From contig NC_134510.1 in assembly GCF_027942865.1 (NCBI RefSeq), positions 5,118,001 to 5,182,000 on the forward strand: a stretch of 64,000 nt of DNA. Reading direction: 5' to 3'. Origin of the DNA: Odontesthes bonariensis. Its lineage: Eukaryota > Chordata > Actinopteri > Atheriniformes > Atherinopsidae. Positions 37,201-46,036 of the stretch are shown here, piece by piece. The translations under genes were made by a program, and so were the position numbers. Numbering within the stretch: the first letter of the stretch is position 1; the number at the start of each line of letters is the position of its first letter. The notes under the pieces are model-generated. The model worked only from the letters and a program-made list of their open reading frames with translations. It made no database searches and was not told the DNA's origin.

Positions 37201-40088
37201 TCTCCTAAAGAAAGCTTTATCCAGCAGCCTCCCACCATTGAATCAACTCTTTAGCTCGAAGCCCATGTGGTGTTTCGGTGTTGTGAGCGTATGCCAAATT
37301 CAATAAAACCCCACAATTTTCGGATTATTTGGAAGAACTTTGATATGAAATTCCTCTGGCTTGGATTTAAGACGGTCTTTGCTGCAGGCCACGAGTTTAA
37401 CCCTGTGTGGAGTCGATAGGAAAGCTCAGTATAGAAACCTCTCCAGCAGGTGGGCTGCATTTCTGCTCCACTCCAGAAGTATTAACTTTGAGCAGTATGT
37501 CAGTGTGTACACAAATACTACCAGAAAAAAAAGATGCACTTTGTTTTGATCATCTTGGGGTAAAGCGCTCTTCTTTCCTTTGTGTCCGTGTTGTATTGTT
37601 TCTGTCTGAATGCATGGAGGTTCAGTTTGCCATTCATGTGAAAACACAGCAAATATCCAGATGTTTGTGGTGAGTGATGATGGGGATTGTCTTTCTTTTT
37701 TTTACTGAATATTTCAGCACAGAGAATAAATACTTCTCAGTTGCAATGCAAAACTGTGTTTGCTTGCTTTCTTGTGGGAAGTGCAGTTATTTTGAGTGTT
37801 TAGGTGTTAAACCAAATCATTTGACAGAAACGTTCCCTGAATACAGTTCTGTGCTCACATGACCCTTACCCCCTGTATTTTCTTTTCATCCTTGACTTCC
37901 ATTCCTCTCCCACGTTGTCTGTAATCTGCCTCTTTCCTATGCAGTGTCCTGTCCACACTCATGCATTCTGCTTTGGTTGAAAACTCACTCAGCCAAAAGC
38001 TTTCTGAAGCATACAGCTCTTTATAACCTTGACAGAGGTAAGCTTGTAAAAGAGATCACTTTAGCTGCCCCATGAAGCTTACCACATCACCTGCATGCAG
38101 GTTTCAGCTGGAAGGCCAAAATATGCTTTCAGTTCTTTTGCTCCCAGTTTTAATTCAACCAAACATTGTGAATGAATGAGTGAGCTCTGAGTGGATGCAT
38201 GCACCAGTCTTTTATTTTTACACAGCCTTATTTCATTGAAAAGAAAGCTGATTCCAAAAAAACTGTAAGTGATGAAGTATGAGAATACGCTCGCTGTTGG
38301 TCTCGTTGTCCATACTGGCCATGAAATGATCCTCCCACAACAATCCTGTAAGTGACTGAGGAACATCCATCATCTTTCCAGTCCTGGCATCAGGCAGAAA
38401 TGCTTTTCATTTCAGGCTTCAGCCATCTCAGTGAGACGTGTAGAACAAAGCTGCTTTGACCATGACTAAAGCCCCGTTTCCACTATGCAGTCTGGTACGG
38501 GTCGGTTCGGAACGGTTCGCTTATTTCAGTGTTTCCACTACCACCAAAGCGCACCGGTAACCTTGGGGTACCGAGCACACAGGACCGGTTCCAGGCTCTG
38601 CTCTCCGTTGTTGGTGAGGAGGCTGTGCAGCGGGAGCTCGATGGCGCTGTGCCAAACCAAAAAGTTTTCCAGCTGATCGCCGCAAAAATGGCAGAGTGGT
38701 TTCAACCGGACCGCGAACCAGTGTGGCATTAAGCTGAAGAAGCTTGGAGGTGGTTCCAAATTATGGATGTTATTTGTTATTTGCTGTTTACGCTTTGACA
38801 TGCACTCTGCCCACCCCTGAGGGTCCCCTTTGTACAGTGGGAACGCAAGCTGACCCCAAAGCGAACCGACCCGTACCGGGCTGCATAGTGGAAACAAGGC
38901 TTTAAATACTGGATCTCCATCAAGTGTTGGTATTACAGTATTCAATTCAATTCATTTTTATTTATATAGCGCCAAATACAACAAATGTCATCTCAAGGCA
39001 CTTAGATAGTAAGTCCAATTCAAGCCAATTGGAATTCAATTAATTGTATGCAGAATGGTTGTCCAGTTCTGGAGACTGACTTAACCTGAAGTAGAAAATG
39101 CCTTCTGAAGGTCTTCAAATCTTATTATTGTGGCATCATTTCCAAAAAAAACTGCAGCACTCCAACTATTGAAACCTAAATGATATCTTGAGGAGAAAGT
39201 TTTTTTGAACAGGAGTCGGTGGAAAGCAGAATCTTGAGGTCCTTTGCTGCATTGTAGCACCTTGCAGTGCACTCTGGGTATGGTAGTTGCTGCTTTGTTG
39301 GAAAAAGTGACAGGATGCTCACTCATTTTGGCTGCAGAATGCTGAAGCCTCGTTAAGTTGAGCTGAGTTGGCAGCTTTACTCTGAGGACGGCGATGCTGG
39401 TGTGTCAGTTGTTTGGCCAAGTACTGTAATCCGTCTTAATGCCCACTGACTTTTCATCTTCTGCCATCATCAGCTTAAATTACAGAACATGTAGAAACTC
39501 CTGATGACAGCACCCATTCATTCTGTGCTAATTAGCAAATGTTTGGTCTGCCATTTTCTCCGTGTATTTTTTTTCTTATATTTTCATGGTCTAGTCAAAT
39601 TTCCTGGCCAGTATGAACAGGATTAACAAATTCAGCAGCCAGATACTCTCACTTTAATCATATATACAGTAAATATTAAAATCCAAACCCATTCTTTCTA
39701 TAAAATATTGTTATGACTTAAGATTGATTTAATGTGTGACAAATGAGTCCAAAGGGCTAAACCACCACATGGTCTTGCCATGCCAGCACCATCATCAGCT
39801 CTGGGCAGTAGTTAGGATTAATGGCACATGTAGATGCTCTGCACACTCCACCCCAGAGTCTCACTGTTGTGTTCTGTTCAGGGTATCGAGCGCCTGAAGG
39901 GAGAGACGGGAAGGTGGGTGAAGGTGCCGTGTTGGGAGGCTTTGCAGATGGCATTTGGAGGCCCCTTCTCTGTGTCCTGGTGCAGCCCTTTCACAGGCGT
40001 GAGCTGCAGAAAGGAGCCGACAGACCACATTCCCGTCCCACAGGGGGAGATCATTGAGGAGGATATCATAGAGATACCACTCAACTAA
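23204..40088 (+). CDS. ZDHHC3: ZDHHC3 palmitoyltransferase (GODZ-like)
   Basis: Coding exons: 23204-23533, 23716-23840, 31332-31428, 31566-31647, 32652-32782, then one of two last exons (35293-35451 or 39882-40088). All have GT..AG borders and the phases join. Products are 307 or 323 residues. The first membrane segment lies at about 50-73 ([20 protein letters not shown]) and the second at about 84-103, followed by TDPG at 109-111. The cysteine-rich domain has [16 protein letters not shown] and the catalytic DHHC at 162-165 ([17 protein letters not shown]). Third and fourth membrane segments are at about 183-206 and 222-241. The enzyme transfers palmitate to cysteines of Golgi-passing proteins. 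[11 protein letters not shown] and [12 protein letters not shown] favour ZDHHC3 over its paralogue ZDHHC7, although the N-terminal HRCRDVEH recalls ZDHHC7. TMEM42 and KIAA1143 as neighbours support ZDHHC3. The 7.5-kb intron after HHC is mostly transposons. Confidence 0.95.
24010..24570. mobile_element. TTAA-flanked MITE
   Basis: Left end TTAAAGGTGGGGTAGGGGAT and right end ATCTCCTACCCTACCTTTAA are inverted copies bounded by TTAA. It lies in a ZDHHC3 intron. No coding content. Confidence 0.85.
24700..25290 (-). mobile_element. Diverged L2/Maui-like 3' UTR
   Basis: Its text follows the 3' UTR of the L2 at 639-2058 in the same order: CAGTCTCCCATCCTGAACAT, GAAGAAACCTTCAGCAGAAG, GGAAGTCCATCTGCC, then GCTCTGCCTCCCATTCCACT near 25212. 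It is about as long but much more diverged, so it is an older copy or another subfamily. Confidence 0.7.
25556..25672. repeat. Short tandem repeat of a CACAGGATCC motif
   Basis: CACAGGATCC occurs four times at about 25557, 25592, 25624 and 25656, spaced 32-35 bases apart, each with CAAAAT- or TTTTAAAG-like text between. It adjoins the C-terminal end of the hAT relic. Confidence 0.75.
25630..26699 (-). mobile_element. hAT transposon relic with BED finger and C-terminal domain
   Basis: On the minus strand, a frame at 26116-26400 carries a BED-finger-like [20 protein letters not shown], followed by LRKHVV. A frame at 25637-25951 carries [20 protein letters not shown] and the [12 protein letters not shown] tail, the hAT dimerisation domain. 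The middle of the transposase is missing. The right end ACTTTCCACCCCTG is the inverse of a CAGGGGTGGAAAGT hAT end. The left terminal repeat was not found, so the element is truncated. Confidence 0.82.
26700..27984 (-). pseudogene. L1-clade ORF2, C-terminal segments
   Basis: Minus-strand pieces in order: [20 protein letters not shown] with [20 protein letters not shown] and LFADNVLIY (reverse transcriptase with the catalytic box degraded from ADD to ADN), then [13 protein letters not shown]-like, [20 protein letters not shown], and [20 protein letters not shown]. Frames shift near 27590, 27400 and 27165. The frame continues upstream, beyond a hAT insertion, at 28788. Confidence 0.85.
27985..28779. 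mobile_element. Non-autonomous hAT, perfect 8-bp TSD, inside L1
   Basis: Ends TAGGGATGGGAATTGATC and GATTCCCATCCCTA are inverted. The target CTTCTCGG is duplicated at 27977-27984 and 28780-28787. The split L1 codons on either side rejoin as D-A-E-K / A-F-D-S-V-D, so the hit is in reverse-transcriptase motif A. Inside are repeated CGATTC/GAATCG words but no transposase. Confidence 0.95.
28788..29214 (-). pseudogene. L1-clade ORF2, reverse-transcriptase N-terminal segment
   Basis: Minus-strand coding [52 protein letters not shown] and LLGLDAEK: L1 reverse-transcriptase motifs 1-2 leading into motif A. It is bounded by hAT insertions on both sides. Confidence 0.88.
29215..29940 (+). mobile_element. 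hAT relic with transposase fragment, perfect 8-bp TSD
   Basis: Ends TAGGGCTGACGGCAAATAAT and CTTGGACAGCCCTA; the target GTTTGAGG is duplicated at 29207-29214 and 29941-29948. The plus strand encodes a hAT transposase piece, [20 protein letters not shown], then [16 protein letters not shown] and [12 protein letters not shown] (the CAAH-like and RWNS motifs). The rest is deleted. Confidence 0.93.
29949..30118 (-). mobile_element. L1 fragment between insertions
   Basis: Continuation of the L1 sequence, placed by the target duplications on both sides. Coding is decayed and only short stretches are readable. Confidence 0.5.
30119..30225 (-). mobile_element. Rex3/RTE-like tail, 107 bp, 14-bp TSD
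   Basis: CCATCCATCCATGCATCC followed by CGGGTCGCGGGGGCAGCAGC matches the Rex3 3' end at 13683. The 14-bp TAGGTTTTTGTAAT occurs at 30105-30118 and 30226-30239, a clean target-primed insertion of a severely truncated copy. Confidence 0.9.
30396..30935. mobile_element. hAT relic with TAGGGCTGGGC ends
   Basis: Left end TAGGGCTGGGCGAGTGAAC and right end TCGTTGCCCAGCCCTA are inverted. Flanks GTGTTTTC and GTTTTTTC match in 7 of 8 bases. The interior has a decayed BED-finger-like [17 protein letters not shown] and no further transposase. It is the third hAT in this L1. Confidence 0.88.
30944..31331. other. ZDHHC3 intron end, L1 debris
   Basis: The first 150 bases look like more of the decayed L1; the remainder up to the acceptor GATTTACAG has no recognised feature. 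Confidence 0.45.
31648..32651. other. ZDHHC3 intron with a perfect hairpin
   Basis: No coding content. A hairpin lies at 32368-32408 (see its own entry). Confidence 0.5.
32368..32408. repeat. Perfect 17-bp stem inverted repeat
   Basis: GTATTTTTCTATGCTCC (32368-32384) and GGAGCATAGAAAAATAC (32392-32408) are exact inverses with a 7-base loop. It lies 244 bases before the ZDHHC3 exon that encodes the fourth membrane segment. Confidence 0.9.
33707..33755. repeat. CA microsatellite
   Basis: About 24 CA units in a row after a CT-rich run, followed by TGTGTGTGTGG. Confidence 0.97.
33764..34462 (+). mobile_element. Jockey/L2-like LINE 3' part
   Basis: Coding for [20 protein letters not shown] and RLRSF, then after a frameshift near 33887 [53 protein letters not shown]. 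This is the post-catalytic part of a fish LINE reverse transcriptase. The 3' UTR holds a long T tract (34241-34280), then CCCCCATTGGGGGATGAATA, and ends AAAGTATTTTTCTATTC. Confidence 0.82.
35293..35451 (+). CDS. ZDHHC3: ZDHHC3 alternative last exon a (short tail)
   Basis: It follows TTTTGTTTTCAG and encodes 52 residues: [15 protein letters not shown], then [14 protein letters not shown], ending ETYQYVV and TGA. The YVV end is a class II-like PDZ ligand, as in the short mammalian ZDHHC3 form. Phase 0 joins after SICTDET. The 3' UTR would run into unique sequence after 35451; no strong AATAAA stands out close by. Confidence 0.93.
   Translation, partial: GIEQLKKEERRWAKKTKWMNMRAVFGHPFSLLWFSPFSTPDHGKAETYQYVV
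35452..38466. other. Between the two ZDHHC3 last exons, no gene
   Basis: It would be 3' UTR for the short form and intron for the long form. The 147-codon frame at 35448-35891 overlaps the stop of exon a, has no recognised domain, and is best read as chance. Confidence 0.5.
38467..38904 (+). mobile_element. Harbinger-like MITE with Myb/SANT-type coding remnant
   Basis: Ends TAAAGCCCCGTTTCCACTAT and ATAGTGGAAACAAGGCTTTA are inverted, and the GTACGGGTCGGTTCG block repeats at both sides. Inside, a plus-strand frame has [20 protein letters not shown], which resembles the N-terminal part of the Myb/SANT-like protein encoded by PIF/Harbinger transposons. Confidence 0.75.
38941..39048 (-). mobile_element. 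L2/Maui-like 3' terminus only
   Basis: ATTCAATTCAATTCATTTTT and TATATAGCGCCAAATACAAC match the last 110 bp of the L2 copies, in reverse orientation. Confidence 0.88.
39049..39881. other. ZDHHC3 intron before exon b
   Basis: No recognised element. Confidence 0.45.
39882..40088 (+). CDS. ZDHHC3: ZDHHC3 alternative last exon b (long tail)
   Basis: It follows TTCTGTTCAG, also in phase 0, and encodes 68 residues: [12 protein letters not shown], then [14 protein letters not shown], then an acidic end [13 protein letters not shown] and TAA. It is clearly homologous to exon a at GIE(Q/R)LK and at FG.PFS..W.SPF but lacks the YVV end. An AATAAA lies at 40188-40193, giving a short 3' UTR of about 120 bases. 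The choice between a and b would change the cytosolic tail from basic with a PDZ-type end to acidic. Confidence 0.88.
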   Translation, partial: GIERLKGETGRWVKVPCWEALQMAFGGPFSVSWCSPFTGVSCRKEPTDHIPVPQGEIIEEDIIEIPLN

Positions 40089-40187
40089 TTCAGCACACTG
40101 AGGAGTATCTTTAGGCCTTGCAGGGCTTCTCTACGAATGCAAAAATATGTCTTTGAATTTTTGGACCGAGCACTTTTTCAGGGCTTT

Positions 40188-40193
40188 AATAAA
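40188..40193 (+). terminator. Poly(A) signal for ZDHHC3 long form
   Basis: AATAAA 100 bases after the TAA of exon b, followed by A- and T-rich sequence. Confidence 0.6.
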
Positions 40194-42599
40194 TGAGAAA
40201 AAAAACACACTTTTTTTTAAGATTAATTTTTTTTTTGTTAATCTAAAAGACTTCTTTCCATTTTTAAACATGTGACCTCATCTTTCTCACCGGTAGCAGC
40301 ATAGCCATCTGCAATCCTTGCAGACTAACACACAGTAAGGGAATGTAAAGTCATGGTGAAAGAAGAGGCACACTCAGAGAGCATATACTCCATCAAAGCC
40401 AGTTAAAAAATATTAATAAGATTGCTATCTAACTTCTTCTTCTCCGTACACCCACCTCTCCATCAAGTTGCATCCAATTTGTTACTTCATCTCACTGCCA
40501 AATAGCAACGTCATGCATTTAACCCTCGGTGGAGAGAGGATCTCTTAGCTGTGCTGCCGGCCAAACCTGCAGCGCTCTCTTCAACTCGACTGTCACTGCT
40601 TTAGTGAAGAAGTGCAACCAAAGTATGTACAAGAGAGAAGAGGATCGACTTCCCAGCTTATCTCTGAGGTCTCACAGGAGAACACCACTAAACAAGGAGG
40701 CCCAGTTAACTTTGAACCACTTTGCTGCCTCTGCTGCCTTTTTGCTCCTGAAGACTTCAACTCACCCGGTGCCTTATTCAAGTGTTCAGAGTGTGGTACT
40801 CCTTATTATTCAACTACTTGTTCCATTCACTATGTATTTGGTTGCTACCTTCAATTTTTATTACAATGTTGTTCATGTCGATTGTGTAAATGACTCGGTG
40901 TAAAGGCAATATTCTGAAGTGAGCCGCTGGAAAAGGGCTTTGTAACTGGTGAATGGGTGCTGAATTCAAACAAATTGTATAACGTATGGTGTGGGTTCAT
41001 TTTTTAAATGACAGAAGTATATGGAAATATAAAAAATTTCATCTGTATCTTTCAAACAATTTTTTTAAGACTATGGTGAAAATACTCATCAAGGAAAGAA
41101 AAATGTTTGTTTGTTTTAATAAACTTACAGTTTTACATTGCATTAAAAATATATATATGTATGTTGTTTTCAAGGTGCCCAGAACTGATTATTTTAGATT
41201 TGGTTAAATATGAAAAAATAAATAAAATTCTCAGTAATAGTTTTACAATTTTTCAAAAATGTTTCGACACCACTCCTGTGTATGTTAAATATGAAACTAC
41301 GGCCACCTGTCAGGGAGCTTGGCTTTAAAGTAAAGCTAAATCCATCAAGCAGCACTTCAGAATGTCACCGATCAACATTCTGGATCTGACGCAGCTGAAC
41401 TGAAACTGGACGGCGCTGACTGGTTCCTCCTGTTGCCCTTCATGCACGTCTTAAACTCACGCGTCAACTCATAGGTTCCCATTTTCTATGGTTTCTGGGG
41501 TCATTTTTGTTTTTAGAATTTGCAAATAAGTAAAATAACAGAGACCGCACAATAGTTTGACATTAAACATAGGGGCAAACAATCAGAAATAGCACAGTGA
41601 AGGGTGAGCAGTCTCAGCACGCGATTTATATTATTTTGCCATGTTTTCTAAGTGTATGCTTGGCGTGGTAAGAGGAATCAGCTATGGATGTCACAAAAGA
41701 ATGGAGGTTTGTTTTTCAAATTAGGTCACTTTGTTCTTCAAAGTTAAGTTTCTCTAAATCTGCATGATTTGTTAGCAATCTGAGCCACTGATTTATTGAT
41801 CATTTTTGTTCCGTCTCTCCAGTTAAGTAAAATTGTACTTTTGCCGATGGTTAATGAGGATAAATCGCCTAGAAGTAAAACGGGGGGATTGCTGGATGCT
41901 GAGGCTGAGAACCCTGAACAGCGACACCCCCCGACCAGAATGCATGGAAATAATTATGCACATTTTATGAGTGGGGATGTTTATTCTGCGCAAGATCTTA
42001 AAACGAATTTTTGTGTTGCAGCACATGGGGGGTGGGGGTGCATACAGTCTGTCAGTTGATGTCCAACTGCTGTCTATTTGGGTCTGATGTCCATTTGTTT
42101 GTGGGAACTGCTTTTGTGTGTCATAATGTGTAGTCACCTGATATATTTGTGACAGAATTTTGGGGGGTTAAAGAGCATGATTTTTGTAATAAAGGATCCA
42201 GATGTCAATTTAATCTTTTCAGCTTTCTTTCAGCTAATGATGACTGATGACAGGTAATGATGACTGTTAGGTGTGTTGTATTCAAAGTAAACAAGAAAAA
42301 AAGAATGGACCAGACTCAGTGAATAATTCCCTATACTATATAGATCAGTGAGCAGTGCTGACCAACATGTCATTGGGGTCTTCAGATGGGAACCTCCTTT
42401 CATCAGTATTTTGTCTAGTTGGGCCCACGACACCTCAAGGAGGCTAGACAGTGATCACTGGGTCCCAGAGTCAATCCCCTAATGCCAGCCAACACTGCTC
42501 CTCACACCACAACAACCATCTTTTCTTCCACAAGCAGCATTATTATCAGCTACCTCAGCCTCTCACCAACTGCACACCAGTCACGGCGGGGTGGGGATA
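40194..42599. other. ZDHHC3 3' flank, no gene
   Basis: Frame 40529-40903 (124 codons) ends in a hydrophobic stretch but has no known domain and no splice partners. The rest is AT-rich. Confidence 0.45.
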
Positions 42600-42684
42600 C
42601 AAACCCTGGTTCGGGTAGGGGGTACAAATAGAAGAGGTAAAGATAAGTAGGAATGGGATTCAAACCCTGGTTCGGGTAGGGGGT
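42600..42684. repeat. Direct repeat pair, about 24 bp, 61 bp apart
   Basis: AAACCCTGGTTCGGGTAGGG followed by GGTA occurs at 42601 and 42662 with the same flanking style (GGGAT(A/T)C before it). It could be two units of a short tandem repeat that lost the rest. Confidence 0.75.
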
Positions 42685-42749
42685 AATGAAAGTATAGAGG
42701 GTGCCAGAGGTGTAGGCAGGACAAGACACACCAGCAGATTCAGCAGACA

Positions 42750-43150
42750 AACTCACCTGAACAGTCCTATAATCACTAAAAATGCCAGCAAAAACAAAGC
42801 CATGGGTTTGTAAAATTTCACAGGATACCCATCTAGGCCTGGGAATTTATTGCTGGGCAAAAGATCTACCGCTCTTTTCAGTTCATCTGCAGTGAGTGGT
42901 TTATCTAAGTTTTCAACCTGAATTCTGTTGAGTTTTGGAAGGGACACAGGGAGGGACTTGAAAAAGCATGTGGGTTTCTGTCCAGGAGTGTATGATTTTG
43001 AATAATATTGTCTAAAACTTTCTCTTTTTACAGTTTCGTCTTGTGTTATTTGACGGGATGCATCTTCTATTGAAGTGATGAGAGATTTTTTTTTTTTAAC
43101 TGATTAGACTGCGGTTTAGCAGTTTTATTACTAAATTAAAAATGCGGTTG
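42750..43150 (-). pseudogene. L1-clade ORF2 fragment before the RT domain
   Basis: Minus-strand LPKLNRIQVENLDKPLTADE, then LKRAVDLLPSNKFPGLDGYP and VKFYK: the linker and first motif before L1 reverse transcriptase (normally NKSPGPDGF). The frame breaks after FYK. Confidence 0.82.
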
Positions 43151-43334
43151 CCAGAGCCCAAGATGATTATGTTCATTGTTTTTATTCAAAAGGCAATTAC
43201 GGTGAGTTCATATTTGGTTTTGAGGAGTTGTTTGTTAATGGTGTCTGTAGGCGTGTTAGAGGAAAGGGCGTCCGATCTCACCTCCTGTCGTAAAAAACTG
43301 TTCTTTTTCAGCCTCTTTTTTTGAGTATGAAATT

Positions 43335-43857
43335 ATTTTACTCAGTCTCAGAGTGTCTCAGAGTGATGCAGAAAAACTAGTCCATGCATTTGTTACTTCA
43401 AGATTGGACTACTGTAATTCTTTATTATTGGGCTGTCCCACATATTCTCTGAAAAGCCTTCAGTTGATCCAAAATGCTGCAGCCAGAGTTCTGATGAGAA
43501 CTAACAGGAGAGATCATATTTCTCCAGTTTTAGCTTCTCTTCATTGGCTCCCTGTTAAATTCAGAATAGAATTTAAGATTCTTCTCCTTACATATAAAGC
43601 TCTTAATGACCGAGCTCCATCATATCTTAAAGATCTCATTGTAAGATATTTTCCTAACAGAGCACTTTGTTCCCAAACTGCAGGTTTACTTGAGGTTCCC
43701 GGAGTTTCTAAAAGTAGAATAGGAGGCAGAGCCTTCAGTTATCAGGCCCCTCTCTTGTGGAATAAGCTGCCAGTAAATGTCCGGGAAGCAGACACCCTTT
43801 CCACTTTTAAGACCAGGCTTAAAACTTTCCTTTTTGATAAAGCTTATAGATAGGGAT
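43335..43857 (+). mobile_element. L2/Maui-like LINE, ORF C-terminus, left part
   Basis: A 166-codon frame with SRLDYCNSLLLGCPTYSLKS, ILLLTYKALNDRAPSYLKDL and FSYQAPLLWNKLPVNVREAD ends at a TAG at 43851. It is the sense copy of the same family as 639-2058. The 3' UTR is interrupted at 43858 and resumes at 44379. Confidence 0.9.
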
Positions 43858-44378
43858 TAGCCTGATAAACCAGCCTAAATGGATTGTATGTCTAATTTAG
43901 TCTGGCTCCGATGAATGGATACAACGGAACATTGTTGATGAGCACAACCCGTTGTCTTTCAAACCGTGTCTGTGCCTATAGGCCAACGCTCTGACCAATC
44001 AGCGCAACTGACTGTGACGTACGTAGTAAGCGCGACAGAAAGCTTTGGTGGGAGGGGACTGTATGTAAACAAGTGAAGCAACTTCAGCAAGGCTGAATCA
44101 AACGAGCGCTGTTCCATTGCCGCCGCCATCTTTCTTGTTGTGCTTTCGCTTCCACTGCCCAACGTCGCACTGCTCTGTCGTCACTCCCTCAAAACCCCGC
44201 CCCAGAACCCTCTGCCCTGCCCGCGTTGATTCAAAACACATATCTGCGTTGTGATTGGTTTAGTTGCCATCTGCCAGATTCAGGGCAGTATTTTCAAAAT
44301 GAAAAGTGGTTCGAAGCCAGACCCAACCGCAGGCAAAACATTTTGCCGTCCAGCAGTTGGCGCTGGTTTTCCAGGCTA
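43858..44378. mobile_element. Short DNA transposon with 9-bp TSD, inside the L2 3' UTR
   Basis: Ends TAGCCTGATAAACCAGCC and GCGCTGGTTTTCCAGGCTA are imperfect inverted repeats. GATAGGGAT is duplicated at 43849-43857 and 44379-44387, and the other L2 copies show the empty site. Nine bases fits Mutator-like elements, but an 8-bp hAT duplication with a coincident ninth base cannot be excluded. Confidence 0.85.
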
Positions 44379-44956
44379 GATAGGGATGGCTCAGGTGATC
44401 CTGAAACATCCCATAGTTAAGCTGCTATAGGCCTACACTGCTGGGGGGCCTCATCTGTCACATGTTTCCTCACTTTACTCTCTTTATGTATATGTGACAT
44501 TATTGTGGTCATTAACTCGTGTTTCCCTGTTCCAACAGATATCCTTTGAATGGTGTTACAGTGCCGCCAACCCCCCCCCCCCCCTCTTTCTGTCTTCTCA
44601 AACCCCAGCTGGTCGAGGCGGATGGCCACCCTTCCTGAGTCTGGTTCTGCCAGAGGTTTCTTCCTGTTAATAGGGAGTCGTTTCTCTCCACAGTCGCCTC
44701 AGGCACGCTCAGGATGGGAGATTGGACCGAAAACAAAAAAAAAAAAGTTCCAGTGCAATATGTTGGTTTCCTTAGCTAGGAAATCGTTTTTGAATTGGCT
44801 CTATATGAACTAATTGGATTATTTTATGAATAATTATGATTACAATTAATTGAATTCCAATTGGCTTGAATTGGACTTTATTATCTAAGTGCCTTGAGAT
44901 GACATTTGTTGTATTTGGCGCTATATAAATAAAAATGAATTGAATTTAATTGAACA
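44379..44956 (+). mobile_element. L2/Maui-like LINE 3' UTR, right part
   Basis: GATGGCTCAGGTGATCCTGA continues the UTR, then a C-tract at 44572, GGTTCTGCCAGAGGTTTC, and the end TTTGGCGCTATATAAATAAA with an AATTGAATT tail. Confidence 0.9.
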
Positions 44957-46036
44957 GAACAGACAGATGTCTGACTTTAGTTTCTGTGGCTGCTTCAATA
45001 CTTTGCTACTTTTTGCAGGTGAGCTGATTCCTCTTACATTCCAAGATGTTATATTCAATGTAGGTATTGGAATGGAATCATCATATTCTTTACCATTTTA
45101 GCTGCTTTCAGTGTTATTTTCTACGAGCTGACCTGAAAAATCCAAAAGTAGCAGCAGAAAGAAGTCCCTTTGTCCACGATAAATGCTTAATGTGCATCAT
45201 GCCGGCAGAAAGTGCCACATTTAGATGGCAGCTTTATCACAGCAATCTGTCTTCAATCAATGAGCTGTGAGTTCAGATGGAGTAGCAGGAGTGTTTTCAG
45301 CTCTGCCTTATCTTTTTGAGGAAAAACCTCCTTTTGTGCAGTGAAAACGTCAGCCACAGCAACCGCCATCTGGCTTTATCAGCTAACTGAAATGAAAAGA
45401 CTTTCATCTTCTTTATATTTAATGTGCAGCCAACCACAGCTGTATACTCCAAAGATGGCACAAACCCAACCCATCAATAAAGATTAAGTAGAACAGTGAC
45501 TTGCCTGTGATTTGAGTGTCTTTGTGGAGTCTTCTCCAATGTGATTGGCAAGAACAGTACAAACTGAAGATGTCCTGGTTCGGTTGCCATGGAAATGCCT
45601 AAAGCAGTCAATGTGGAGTACTGTGTGCTTTCAAAATGCTGAATATCCACATCTTCACTCCAACTTCCGGTACAAGTTTACTTGGAAATGTTCAGCCTTT
45701 TCAAAGAAAGCATGAGTTCCACATCACTCTGCCTTCTTAATATCAAAATTCTATTCAAACAACAAAAAACATTTCCTCTTACATTTGCCAAAAAGAGGAC
45801 AAGTTGCCATTAGAGATTGTTTGTTTTTTTTGTCAATAAAAAACAAAGCATTTATGGGAGGAAAATGTGTTTCCTACACAGTTGTAATGATCCTAAAAAA
45901 GTTAGTTACACAATGAAAAACTGTCACCACAACAGTCCGTCCGATCTGTGGCACAGTGAGACACTAATAAAGCAACACTCTCACTTCAAAGTTTGTGCTG
46001 AAAGATGTGCTTCTTTGGAAGTCTTTCCATGATACA
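44957..46036. other. TMEM42 3' flank, no gene
   Basis: Probably includes the TMEM42 3' UTR on the minus strand; nothing else recognised. Confidence 0.45.

Noticed and set aside
40529-40903. 124-codon frame with a hydrophobic C-terminal stretch after ZDHHC3
   Set aside because: No family resemblance, no splice partners, no promoter; the composition is that of random AT-rich DNA.
42750-43330. Possible second host gene with a VKFYK frame
   Set aside because: It is the L1 pre-RT linker (NKFPGLDGYP) and breaks immediately after.
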